Shown here piece after piece: positions 1 to 7,979 of a stretch of 39,847 nt of DNA (position 1 is the first letter of the stretch; the number at the start of each line of letters is the position of its first letter). The notes under the pieces were generated by a model. That model had not been told where the DNA came from, searched no databases, and saw only the letters and a program-made list of their open reading frames with translations. The position numbers were made by a program, and so were the translations under genes. This stretch comes from an uncultured Pseudomonadales bacterium (GTDB taxonomy: Bacteria; Pseudomonadota; Gammaproteobacteria; Pseudomonadales; UBA7434): positions 1-39,847 of the forward strand of contig CAJQQO010000007.1 of the NCBI GenBank assembly GCA_905480475.1. Reading direction: 5' to 3'.

Positions 1-267
1 AATTAGTGCGCGGCGTATCTCGGCAATTGCTGCATCAGATAGCTCGCTGGTTAAATCAATACCTGATAACTCGGCACCAATAGTTGCACTCATCAGGCGC
101 ACATCAAAATGCTCGAACTGCAAAGCGTTCAATCGGTGGCGCTCTTGATGCAAATGACCGAGCGGGCCAACCTCAAGATCATAGGGAGGGAATTTAATCC
201 GTTGTGCTTGCAACACACTACCGGGATCAGCGGTACCGGGTTTATCAAGTTTGGTGGCTGTCGACAT
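1..267 (-). CDS. TauD/TfdA-family dioxygenase, N-terminal part, cut by window edge
   Basis: The minus strand is open from an ATG at 267 to the left edge (89 codons, no stop). The start is supported by AGGAG eight bases upstream. Residues from about 53 onward (FDVRLMSATIGAELSGIDL, then LSDAAIAEIRRALI) match the beginning of Fe(II)/2-oxoglutarate dioxygenases of the TauD/TfdA family, where IGAEISGVDL-type sequence precedes the first core helix. The catalytic His-x-Asp/Glu and distal His lie outside the window, so activity cannot be judged. The first 50 or so residues are a hydrophilic extension before the usual family start. The gene is divergent from the efflux operon at 621. The family assignment rests on a short stretch. 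Confidence 0.75.
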   Translation of the reverse strand, partial: MSTATKLDKPGTADPGSVLQAQRIKFPPYDLEVGPLGHLHQERHRLNALQFEHFDVRLMSATIGAELSGIDLTSELSDAAIAEIRRALI

Positions 268-620
268 GCTTTTCGCTCCTGATTAGCCGCTTGAATTTCT
301 TAGCAACTTAGGTCTAATGTTTTTTTTACTGATCAGCGCTGCTGTTATTTGCGCATATCGTACCACTCATCTGCCGTAGCTTAGGTTAACGGTTTCTAAT
401 CCAAACGCTGGGGCGAGCCCTTAAAAGTAAAGATGGTAATGTTTTTTCTGCAATATTAGTCTTGTTGTGATTTCATATCTTGATATAGTTGTATCTTTCT
501 TGCCCGCCAAGAATATTTTCTTATTTCCTCACCACACCTTTTTATTGGTAAGCGGTGCTGCGCCTTTCGGTAGCTTATCAACGGTATTGATCTTACGATC
601 ACGATAATGGATACGCTAGC
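268..620. other. Divergent intergenic region upstream of the TauD-like gene and the RND operon
   Basis: This 353-base gap holds no convincing reading frame. It must contain the promoters for the leftward dioxygenase gene and the rightward efflux operon. It is AT-rich with several T tracts. I could not pick out a strong -35/-10 pair or a clear palindrome, and no efflux regulator gene is encoded beside the pump. Confidence 0.5.
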
Positions 621-1823
621 ATGAGTTCTCAATACACTAATTCAAATCAAACAGCGTTAAATAAGGCCGGTAAGGCCAAGCGTTGGCTTTGGTTGCTGCT
701 TGTTTGTGTGCTTATATTTGCCGTTCTAGCAGGGCTGAAGTTTTTGCAGGTGAGCAAAGCCATTGCCTTTGCGAATTCTTTTCCTGAGCGCTCCGAATCC
801 GTTACGGCGATTACTACTAGTGCATCCAGTTTGCCAGAAATCTTTCGCACTATTGGTGAGGTGCAAGCGACTCAGTATGTAGAATTGCGCACCGAGGTTG
901 ATGGAAAAATTAGCGAGATTAATTTTAAAGGTGGCGAAGCAGTCGAGAAAGATCAGCTATTAATCCAGCTCGATAGCAGTGAAGAGCGCGCCCAGTTACG
1001 CGCGACACGTGCCCAGCTTAAGCTGGCCGAGCTGCAATTAAAGCGTGCCAGCGAACTGCGCAATAAAAATCTTGCGAGTAAAAACGATGTTGATATTGCC
1101 AAGGCCGATAAAGATGTTCTGTTTGCCAATGTCGCGGCACTGGTGGCGACGATAAATAAAAAAACCTTAAAGGCGCCGTTTGCTGCTGATACCGGCGTGC
1201 ATAATTTGCAGGTCGGTCAATATCTCAATGCCAATTCGCTGATTACCGAGCTAAGTGGTGGGGCGGGTCAATTCTGGGTCGACTTTGATTTACCACAAGA
1301 TAAGGCCACTTTGTCGGTAGGTGAATCGGTTGCTGTCTCGGCGCGCAATTTAATAACGGGCTCACTCAATGCAAAAATTGTCAGCGCTGAATCAAGAATT
1401 GACGCCAGTTCGCGAAGCCGTGGCTATCGTGCGCTAATTGTTGAAGCACCTGCCAATCTACGTCCCGGCGCGGTTGTCGATATTGAAGCAAACTTTGGGG
1501 CAATTGATGGCGTGTTTCGTTTGCCTGCGTCGGCGGTGCGTCGTAGTAACTTTGGTGCATTTGTCTATGTGCTTGATCCAGCCGAAGCCGATGCGGCGGC
1601 TAAGCATCGAGCAGTACGCAAGCAGGTGAGTGTTCGTGGAGCCGAAGGCGGCGAGGTATTTATTGACGGGGGTTTGCAGGCAGGCGAAGTGGTTGCCGCT
1701 ATAGGCGCTTTTAAGTTGGAAGACGGCTTGTTGGTTAATATTGTTGAGCGTATGCGCGAAAAAGATAATGTTGAAGATGTAAATACTAAGGATCAAGCCG
1801 CCGTAAACGAGATGGCCCAATGA
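621..1823 (+). CDS. RND efflux periplasmic adaptor (HlyD/AcrA-type membrane fusion protein)
   Basis: This 400-residue protein links an inner-membrane RND pump to an outer-membrane channel. A single hydrophobic segment at residues 22-39 (start WLWLLLVCVLIF) serves as an N-terminal anchor or uncleaved signal. The barrel-sandwich half motif VELRTEVDGKISEINFKGGE follows at about 87-106, with QLLIQLDSSEERAQL closing the first lipoyl half. A coiled-coil hairpin rich in Ala, Leu and Lys covers about 115-165, and the second lipoyl half contains TLKAPFAADTGVHNLQVGQY. The beta-barrel and membrane-proximal domains fill the C-terminal half. Its stop overlaps the start of the permease gene by four bases (ATGA), which indicates translational coupling. 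No outer-membrane TolC-like gene is adjacent, so the pump probably borrows one. Substrate cannot be deduced. Confidence 0.93.
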   Translation: MSSQYTNSNQTALNKAGKAKRWLWLLLVCVLIFAVLAGLKFLQVSKAIAFANSFPERSESVTAITTSASSLPEIFRTIGEVQATQYVELRTEVDGKISEINFKGGEAVEKDQLLIQLDSSEERAQLRATRAQLKLAELQLKRASELRNKNLASKNDVDIAKADKDVLFANVAALVATINKKTLKAPFAADTGVHNLQVGQYLNANSLITELSGGAGQFWVDFDLPQDKATLSVGESVAVSARNLITGSLNAKIVSAESRIDASSRSRGYRALIVEAPANLRPGAVVDIEANFGAIDGVFRLPASAVRRSNFGAFVYVLDPAEADAAAKHRAVRKQVSVRGAEGGEVFIDGGLQAGEVVAAIGAFKLEDGLLVNIVERMREKDNVEDVNTKDQAAVNEMAQ

Positions 1824-4800
1824 GTAGCGGCGACAATAAATTAAATCCGCAACACGATATGGGTAAGCCCAATGCCTTGGATGTTTTTGTTCAACGGCCA
1901 TTATTGGCAGTCGTTATTTCATTGGTGTTAGTCTTAATGGGAATTCGTGCGGCTATGGATATGCCGGTATTGGAATTTCCAGAAATTGAAAGCGCATCTT
2001 TGGTTATCACCACGCCTTATGTTGGCGCCTCGGCAAAAACCGTACAGGGTTTTGTTACCGATCCGATTGAGCGTGCAGCAGCTACCATTCCGGGTGTTGA
2101 CTATATTGATTCGACGACCACTGCTGGCTTAAGTGTGGTTAAAGTTTGGCTTAAGTTAAATGAGTCAAGCACTTTAGCCTTGGCCGAATTAAACGCACGT
2201 TTAAGCCAAATTCGTTTTGAGCTACCGCCCGGAGCAGAAGATCCGGCGATTAATGTAGAGCGTACCGATGCGGCGAATGCGATTTTTTATCTGGGCATTC
2301 AACTGGGTGGCCGTTCATTAGCTGAAGTCACCGACTATATGTCGCGCTATGTATTGCCGGTTATCTCTTCAATCTCTGGCGTACAGCGGGTCGATATTTA
2401 TGGTGGTCGCGCGCCAGCGATGCGTATTTGGCTTGATCCAGCGCGGCTCAATTATTTTAATATTAGCGCCCAACAAGTGCGGCAGGCGCTCGCCAGTAAT
2501 AATGTCATTGCGCCTATCGGTCGAATTGAAAATTCACAACAGCGTATTGATTTACAAACCAGCGCGACTTTAAAAAGTCAGCAAGATTTTGAGCGGCTGG
2601 TGGTCGGTAAAGTCGGTAATACCGTGATTCGGATTGCTGATCTTGCGCGCGTTGAACTTGGCGAAGTGGAAGGTGACACGCTAGCTCGGGAAAATCAACG
2701 CGACACAATCTATTTAGGTGTTTATGGTTTGCCGGGTGCCAATGAATTGGAAATCGGCAATATGCTTTACGATGTGCTAGATGAAGTGAATACTTCATTA
2801 CCCGACGGTATGAAAATCGAAGTCGGTTACGACGGCACACTGTATATGCGTGATGCGCTTAAAGAGATTTTTGTCACCTTGGTTGAAACCGTTTTACTGG
2901 TTGGTATTGTTGTACTCTGCTTTATGGGTTCATTGCGCAGTGCGTTTGTGCCGTTAATTACTATTCCAATCTCACTGCTTGGCGCTATGGCTATTATGAT
3001 GGCTATGGGTTTTTCGTTTAACTTGCTAACAGTGCTGGCGATTGTGTTATCGGTAGGTTTGGTTGTCGATGATGCTATCGTCGTGGTCGAAAATGTCGCG
3101 CGCTTTATGCGCGAAGGTATGAGTCGATCCGAAGCGGCGCTGGCTAGCTCGCGTCAATTACTTACGCCTATCATTGGTATGACTATTACGCTTGCAGCGG
3201 TTTATGTGCCTATTGGATTTTTATCCGGCTTAACCGGTGTATTAATTAAAGAGTTTGCATTTACGCTAGCGGTGGCGGTGCTGATCTCGGGTATCGTGGC
3301 CTTAACCTTATCGCCTATTATGAGTGCCTATGCTAGCCCGCCGCGTGGCGAAGAGGGTAGGGTTACGCGCTGGATTAATATGCGCTTTGATTGGTTGCGC
3401 CAACATTATGAAAATGCTTTGCAGTATAGTTTGCGTTGGACGCCACAGTTATTAGTGTTTGGCTTATTCTTTTCTTTATTGGTCATACCGTTTTTAATGT
3501 TTTCGCAGCAAGAGCTTGCGCCGATTGAAGATGAGAGCTCGATTTTTGTTGTCTCCGAAGCGCCTCCGGAAGCATCGATTGATTACACCCACAAGCATAT
3601 GCACGATGTGGTTGATGTAATGAATAATTTAAACGATGCCACCGATATGTGGCAGATCGTTAATCCTAATGGTTCGTTTGGCGGTCAATCTTTTGTCGAC
3701 CCCAAAGATCGTAATGCAACGCCATTGGAAATGCTGCAATCGACTTTTGGAGAGTTATCCCAAGTGCCGGGTTTGCGCGCCTTCCCCAATTTATTTCCAC
3801 CATTGCCAAGTGCCGGACAGTTTTCGGTTGAGCTGGTAGTGACTGCGCCGGTAAGCACCGAAGAGATGCAGCCTTATGCGCAAAAATTATTGGCGGCAGC
3901 TTATGCCTCCAATTTGTTTTTGTTTGCTGATACCAACTTAAAGCTGGATTTTCCGCAAGCGCATTTTGAGTTGGATCGTGATCGCATTGCCGATCTAGGC
4001 ATGACGGTTGATGATGTGAGCCAACAGTTGGCTACTTATCTTTCTGGCGACTATGTCAATCGTTTTGATCTAGATGGTAAAGCTTATCGGGTTGTACCGA
4101 TGGTTGAGGATTCCAATCGTTTTGATATTCAATCGATTCAACAAATTCATATTCAAACGCCGACGGGCGCTATGGTGCCGTTCTCGTCATTAGCCAGCTT
4201 GGAAGAAAAGATTGGTCCGCGAGTACTTGCCAAGTTCCAACAGCGAAACTCTTTTACTATTTATGCGGGTATGATTCCGGCATTTACCAAAGAGCAAGGG
4301 CTGAGCGCAATTGAGACGGCCGCTGCAGAAATACTACCCGAAGGTTATGTGGTGGATTATGCTGGCGAGTCCAGACAATTGCGTCAAGAGGGAAATACTT
4401 TGTTTGGCGCTTTAGCTTTTGCTTTGGCGTTTGTTTTTCTTGTCTTGGTTGTATTGTTTAATAGTTTGCGCGACCCATTAGTAGTTCTGTTAGGTTGTGT
4501 ACCGCTGGCTTTATCGGGTGCATTAATGTTTACCTTTTTGGGTTGGACCAGCGTCAATATCTATTCGCAGATTGGTTTGATTACGCTAGTGGGTTTGGTC
4601 GCCAAAAACGGTATTCTAATTGTTGAATTTGCCAATCATTTGCAAGAGCAGGGTCGCAATAAGCTAGAAGCTATCATCGAAGGCGCTAGTATTAGATTAA
4701 GGCCAGTATTGATGACAACCGGTGCAACCGTGGTTGGCCATTTCCCATTGGTGTTGGTAACGGGTGCTGGAGCAGAGGCACGAAACAGTATCGGCATTAT

Positions 4801-4972
4801 CTTGGTAGCGGGTATGTTGATAGGCACGATCTTTACCTTATTTATTTTACCCAGCGTCTATTTGGTATTGGCGTCTAATCATGGCCCTAAAGTACAGAGT
4901 GATGACGAGGACGAAGAAAAAAGTAGCGATAATTTTGCCGCTGTCGGCAAAGGCAGTATTGCACCCGGTTAA
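1820..4972 (+). CDS. RND-family multidrug efflux permease (HAE1/AcrB type)
   Basis: At 1050 residues this matches the usual length of an inner-membrane, proton-driven RND pump. The N-terminal segment VFVQRPLLAVVISLVLVLMG is TM1. TM4 carries the proton-relay pair in GLVVDDAIVVVEN (D417, D418), and TM10 carries the partner lysine K929 in GLVAKNGILIVEFANH. Two large periplasmic loops, after TM1 and after TM7, give the internal duplication of the family. The C-terminal tail after about residue 1020 is acidic. The gene starts inside the stop of the adaptor gene, so the two form one operon. The sequence resembles the MexI/MexW-like branch more than classical AcrB, but this is an impression. Expected substrates are hydrophobic toxicants or drugs. 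Confidence 0.94.
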   Translation: MSSGDNKLNPQHDMGKPNALDVFVQRPLLAVVISLVLVLMGIRAAMDMPVLEFPEIESASLVITTPYVGASAKTVQGFVTDPIERAAATIPGVDYIDSTTTAGLSVVKVWLKLNESSTLALAELNARLSQIRFELPPGAEDPAINVERTDAANAIFYLGIQLGGRSLAEVTDYMSRYVLPVISSISGVQRVDIYGGRAPAMRIWLDPARLNYFNISAQQVRQALASNNVIAPIGRIENSQQRIDLQTSATLKSQQDFERLVVGKVGNTVIRIADLARVELGEVEGDTLARENQRDTIYLGVYGLPGANELEIGNMLYDVLDEVNTSLPDGMKIEVGYDGTLYMRDALKEIFVTLVETVLLVGIVVLCFMGSLRSAFVPLITIPISLLGAMAIMMAMGFSFNLLTVLAIVLSVGLVVDDAIVVVENVARFMREGMSRSEAALASSRQLLTPIIGMTITLAAVYVPIGFLSGLTGVLIKEFAFTLAVAVLISGIVALTLSPIMSAYASPPRGEEGRVTRWINMRFDWLRQHYENALQYSLRWTPQLLVFGLFFSLLVIPFLMFSQQELAPIEDESSIFVVSEAPPEASIDYTHKHMHDVVDVMNNLNDATDMWQIVNPNGSFGGQSFVDPKDRNATPLEMLQSTFGELSQVPGLRAFPNLFPPLPSAGQFSVELVVTAPVSTEEMQPYAQKLLAAAYASNLFLFADTNLKLDFPQAHFELDRDRIADLGMTVDDVSQQLATYLSGDYVNRFDLDGKAYRVVPMVEDSNRFDIQSIQQIHIQTPTGAMVPFSSLASLEEKIGPRVLAKFQQRNSFTIYAGMIPAFTKEQGLSAIETAAAEILPEGYVVDYAGESRQLRQEGNTLFGALAFALAFVFLVLVVLFNSLRDPLVVLLGCVPLALSGALMFTFLGWTSVNIYSQIGLITLVGLVAKNGILIVEFANHLQEQGRNKLEAIIEGASIRLRPVLMTTGATVVGHFPLVLVTGAGAEARNSIGIILVAGMLIGTIFTLFILPSVYLVLASNHGPKVQSDDEDEEKSSDNFAAVGKGSIAPG

Positions 4973-5163
4973 ATGCCAGAGGCTATGTTGCGGGAAAAAT
5001 TTTCTTAGCAAAACAGTCATTCAGTAGGCAATAAAAAGCAGTAATTTAACTAATCGCAATGAAATGACCCCTAAGAATCCTATATTCCACTAATTCAAGC
5101 GGGTATTATATAGTTCTAGCTATAAAATAAATAAGCTGCTTTCTAGCATACTCTGGAGCTATT

Positions 5164-6420
5164 ATGATCGAGAATAAACTTCTCAATCTATCACGTCAGC
5201 AACTTGCCCAACTGGGGCGCGAATATATGTTGGCCGCGCAGGTTAATAGTCGCGCCGGTTATGCCAAGGTGCGTATTGATCATGGTGAGAACGCTTATTT
5301 AGATGTCGCCATACCCAATTGGTTAGGTGCTAGTCCGGTTTATACTGGGCGTATGCAGCGTGCAATGGGTTTTGCCGATCAGCCTGATGTCGAGGCAATC
5401 TTTAAAGGTTTGCAGCTTGAGTGCGGTTTAAGTCATCAATACTTTGATGCCTGCTTTGAGCTTGAAAGTTCGCAGCGTGGTTCGTTTTATCTGGATAGTT
5501 GTGGTGCACTATTAGAGGCCGAACCCAGAGGTCCCGAAGCTGTTAAAGTTATGTGCCACGATATTGAAGATCCCACCTTCGATGCCACAGCGGTTGCAAC
5601 CAATCCTCAGGCGCGTATGCGTCCCTATCATCGCCCGCCTAGACAAGCTAACAGTACTGGCCCGGTTTGTAAGTGGGATGTTTTTATTGACAAAGATGCT
5701 GAGCACTTGCCTATGCCTGAAGAGGCAAAGCGAGTGGCGAAAAGTTTGCTTGCCCAAATAGAATTAGACGCAGGCAAGGAAGTGGTCGAGCAGGGCGGTA
5801 TGGATGATTACAGTGGTGACTTGCATAGTAAGCTAGCGCTGGAATCTTTTTCACAAAGTGCTTTAACGCTAATCTGTCAGGAGCTGGGCTTACAAAATAA
5901 TTTATTGGTTAGAGCGATGCTAATGGTAGTGGCCGATCTTTATGGTGAGGATGCCGCTGCTGCCGTTGGCGAGTTTCAAATGATTGGAAGCAGTCGAGTA
6001 GTAAGTGAGCGGCTATGTCGATGTTTGGGATTTAGTGACGGTGGTCTAGCGGCAATTGCCGAAGTGCTAGCGTTGCATCCGGCATTTCAACCTATTGCGT
6101 ATAGCTGCGTTAGTGTTCAGCTGTTAGATGACTCAACATTAGCATTAAATATTAATCCCGGGCCAGCGATGGATGAAGCGGATAACTATAGTTGGTTAAA
6201 AATATTAGCCAGCGGTAATGACACAGGTTTAAAGTCACTACTTAAAGGTATTGATAAAACTGCCAGTTGCAGACGCGACGCGAGCGCAAAAAATCGATGG
6301 TTGATTACTGTGGGTAATGAGCTGGAGCAAGAAGAGCATCTCGCTATTATGGTTTGTAGAGGCGCTGTGGTAACGAGTTTTGATTTGAAGGATGCGCCAG
6401 AAATTATGCGTATTGTTTAA
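5164..6420 (+). CDS. Conserved protein of unknown function with MCHDIEDPTF and HRPPR motifs
   Basis: This 418-residue soluble protein has no signal peptide or membrane segment. The start has GGAG six bases upstream. I do not recognise a named family with certainty. The striking part is residues 108-165: FYLDSCGALLEAEP, then MCHDIEDPTFDATAVATNP (C131, H132, D133), then RMRPYHRPPR (H156). The dense, strongly patterned Cys, His and Asp residues look like a metal site or catalytic centre. The C-terminal half (about 215-418) is less patterned. The gene stands alone between the RND operon and a convergent SDR gene. I associate this motif style with proteins near lipid or aromatic degradation genes in Proteobacteria, but that is recollection rather than evidence. 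Coding is certain; function is unknown. Confidence 0.8.
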   Translation: MIENKLLNLSRQQLAQLGREYMLAAQVNSRAGYAKVRIDHGENAYLDVAIPNWLGASPVYTGRMQRAMGFADQPDVEAIFKGLQLECGLSHQYFDACFELESSQRGSFYLDSCGALLEAEPRGPEAVKVMCHDIEDPTFDATAVATNPQARMRPYHRPPRQANSTGPVCKWDVFIDKDAEHLPMPEEAKRVAKSLLAQIELDAGKEVVEQGGMDDYSGDLHSKLALESFSQSALTLICQELGLQNNLLVRAMLMVVADLYGEDAAAAVGEFQMIGSSRVVSERLCRCLGFSDGGLAAIAEVLALHPAFQPIAYSCVSVQLLDDSTLALNINPGPAMDEADNYSWLKILASGNDTGLKSLLKGIDKTASCRRDASAKNRWLITVGNELEQEEHLAIMVCRGAVVTSFDLKDAPEIMRIV

Positions 6421-6444
6421 GCAAGTCGTTCGATGCCAAATGGT

Positions 6445-7344
6445 TTAATCAGCAAAGTTTTGATATTGCTCGGCAATCGTTTCCAAGCGCCAAGGTTTTG
6501 CTTCGCTGGCATCGATATAAGCCATAATTTTTTCTTGCGGCCAAGCAAAGCCTCCCAAGTGCCTACCTGATATTGATAATAGCTGTCCGCTAATATTGCT
6601 GGCTGCGTCACTTATTAAATACTCATAGGCAGCGCAAATAAATTCTGGGGGTAATGCGGTAAGCGCAGATTCCAATCTTTGTTTGTCTAGCATACCTCTT
6701 GAATGCAAGGTCCGCATATTTTCTTCAAATACTTCACCGCTTGATAAGCGGGTTTTAGCGCCGGGCATAATCACATTGCAGCGCACATTGTGTTCTGCCA
6801 AATCTTTAGCAATTGCCGCACTTAAACTATTAATAGCACCTTTAGCTGCGGCATAAGCTGTGCCGCCATAGATACCTTGAAAAGCATGACTGCCGGTATT
6901 GATAATACTGCCGTGTTTCTGCGCCGACATTAGTGGCGCGGCATGGCGGCAAGTATTAAACGTGCCGTTAAGATGTACGTTAATCACTTGCTGCCAATCA
7001 TCGGCTGCAATATTTAAAATAGAACTGCCAGAGGGTTCGGCAATACCGGCGATATTAATTAAGCCATCGATACCGCCATAGTTATCAACACATTGCTGAA
7101 TCAGTTCGCCAGCGTAATTGTAATCCGCTACCGAGCCACAACTGTAGCTAGCGGTTCCGCCGTTAGACCTTATTTCACTAACGGTATCGCTAAGTGCTTG
7201 AGTATTGTTTTTACCGCCGCCGCTACTATTAATTAAAACACTAGCGCCTTTACTGCTAAGTGCAATCGCAACGGCTTTACCGATGCCCATACTTGCGCCA
7301 GTAATAACAATACGTTTTTCTTTTAGGGCTGAGGTTTTTTCCAT
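6445..7344 (-). CDS. Short-chain dehydrogenase/reductase (classical SDR)
   Basis: This is a 299-residue NAD(P)-dependent oxidoreductase. The Rossmann motif TGASMGIG spans residues 15-22, the NAG-like motif is INIAG at 96-100, and the catalytic residues are S152 (NTGSHAF) with Y164 and K168 (TAYAAAKGA). After the core there is a longer C-terminal segment (PPEFICAAYEYLISDAASNI, then an aromatic tail), as seen in SDRs of the 3-hydroxyacyl-CoA or 17-beta-hydroxysteroid type. The substrate is therefore likely an acyl-CoA or alicyclic alcohol, which is inference. It is convergent with the upstream unknown gene, only 24 bases apart. A palindrome overlaps its probable -10 box near 7512. No strong ribosome-binding site is visible before the ATG. 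Confidence 0.88.
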   Translation of the reverse strand: MEKTSALKEKRIVITGASMGIGKAVAIALSSKGASVLINSSGGGKNNTQALSDTVSEIRSNGGTASYSCGSVADYNYAGELIQQCVDNYGGIDGLINIAGIAEPSGSSILNIAADDWQQVINVHLNGTFNTCRHAAPLMSAQKHGSIINTGSHAFQGIYGGTAYAAAKGAINSLSAAIAKDLAEHNVRCNVIMPGAKTRLSSGEVFEENMRTLHSRGMLDKQRLESALTALPPEFICAAYEYLISDAASNISGQLLSISGRHLGGFAWPQEKIMAYIDASEAKPWRLETIAEQYQNFAD

Positions 7345-7507
7345 AACAGTTCTGTCTTAAACTAATAGTATTAAGGGAGGGTATTGTCCGCCTAACCAGG
7401 GGTTAGGCTCATAGTTATAGTTGAGCGGTCGCGATTGTGAATAGATCTCGGCGTCGGTTTTGTGGCAATACAGCCGCCACAATGCTAATCTTCTCGATGT
7501 TGACTTA

Positions 7508-7522
7508 TGCAATTGTATTGCA
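7508..7522. promoter_or_regulatory. Palindromic operator overlapping the SDR -10 box
   Basis: TGCAAT-TGT-ATTGCA is a perfect 6-bp inverted repeat with a 3-base spacer. Read leftward, a TTACAA hexamer (7534-7539) and a TACAAT hexamer (7512-7517) are 16 bases apart, and the palindrome covers the TACAAT box. A related, imperfect copy (TGCATTGTAATTACA) lies at 7530-7544. This is what a repressor site for the SDR gene would look like. The regulator is not encoded next to it. Confidence 0.4.
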
Positions 7523-7651
7523 AGACATATGCATTGTAATTACATATAAGCAAGACCATCCAAAACGATAAATATTAAGCGAATATGTTACTGATAAAGA
7601 ACAGACGACTGCGTTGTTAGCGCAAGTGTTACCTCTGTACATCCCGCCGCA

Positions 7652-7801
7652 ATGAAAACCGATATCATTCAAGCAGCTCAGCGCAATTGTGAATTAGCAC
7701 AACGAACTGGCGCAACAGCAGTGTCTGTCGCAGAAAGAATTCTTAGAGCTATAGAGAAAAATCCATTCGTATCTGTGTCGGTAAAGACCTGGTGTTGTTA
7801 G
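7652..7801 (+). CDS. Doubtful 49-codon frame in the intergenic region
   Basis: An ATG at 7652 opens a 49-residue frame (MKTDIIQAAQRNCELAQRTG, then an Ala/Val/Arg-rich helix) ending with TAG at 7799-7801. The composition looks protein-like and helical, but there is no ribosome-binding site and I recognise no family. It could be a small protein, a decayed fragment of a larger gene, or chance. Confidence 0.2.
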   Translation: MKTDIIQAAQRNCELAQRTGATAVSVAERILRAIEKNPFVSVSVKTWCC

Positions 7802-7979
7802 ATTGATTAAAGGGTTGTTCCGATTAGCGTGCAAAGGTTACTCAAGGGGCTAATGCCAAACGCTAAATATAAATTTAGGTAAGCTTTAAGGCTAGGTTAA
7901 TTTGTTAGACTGTCGGCTCTTTTACGGTCTATTGCTTTAACTGCTATAAGTTATTCACAAGATAAACGGATTATAAACC

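Larger units (their letters stand above)
7345..7979. other. 635-base intergenic region with SDR promoter and no clear gene
   Basis: The left part holds the probable leftward promoter and palindromic operator of the SDR gene (near 7508-7539). The centre holds one weak 49-codon frame (7652-7801). The right part is AT-rich leader for the DUF3604 lipoprotein gene. No RNA gene or repeat family is apparent. Confidence 0.5.

Noticed and set aside
1458-1901. 147-codon leftward frame opposite the efflux adaptor/permease junction
   Set aside because: It is antisense to two strongly supported RND genes and has no family resemblance.
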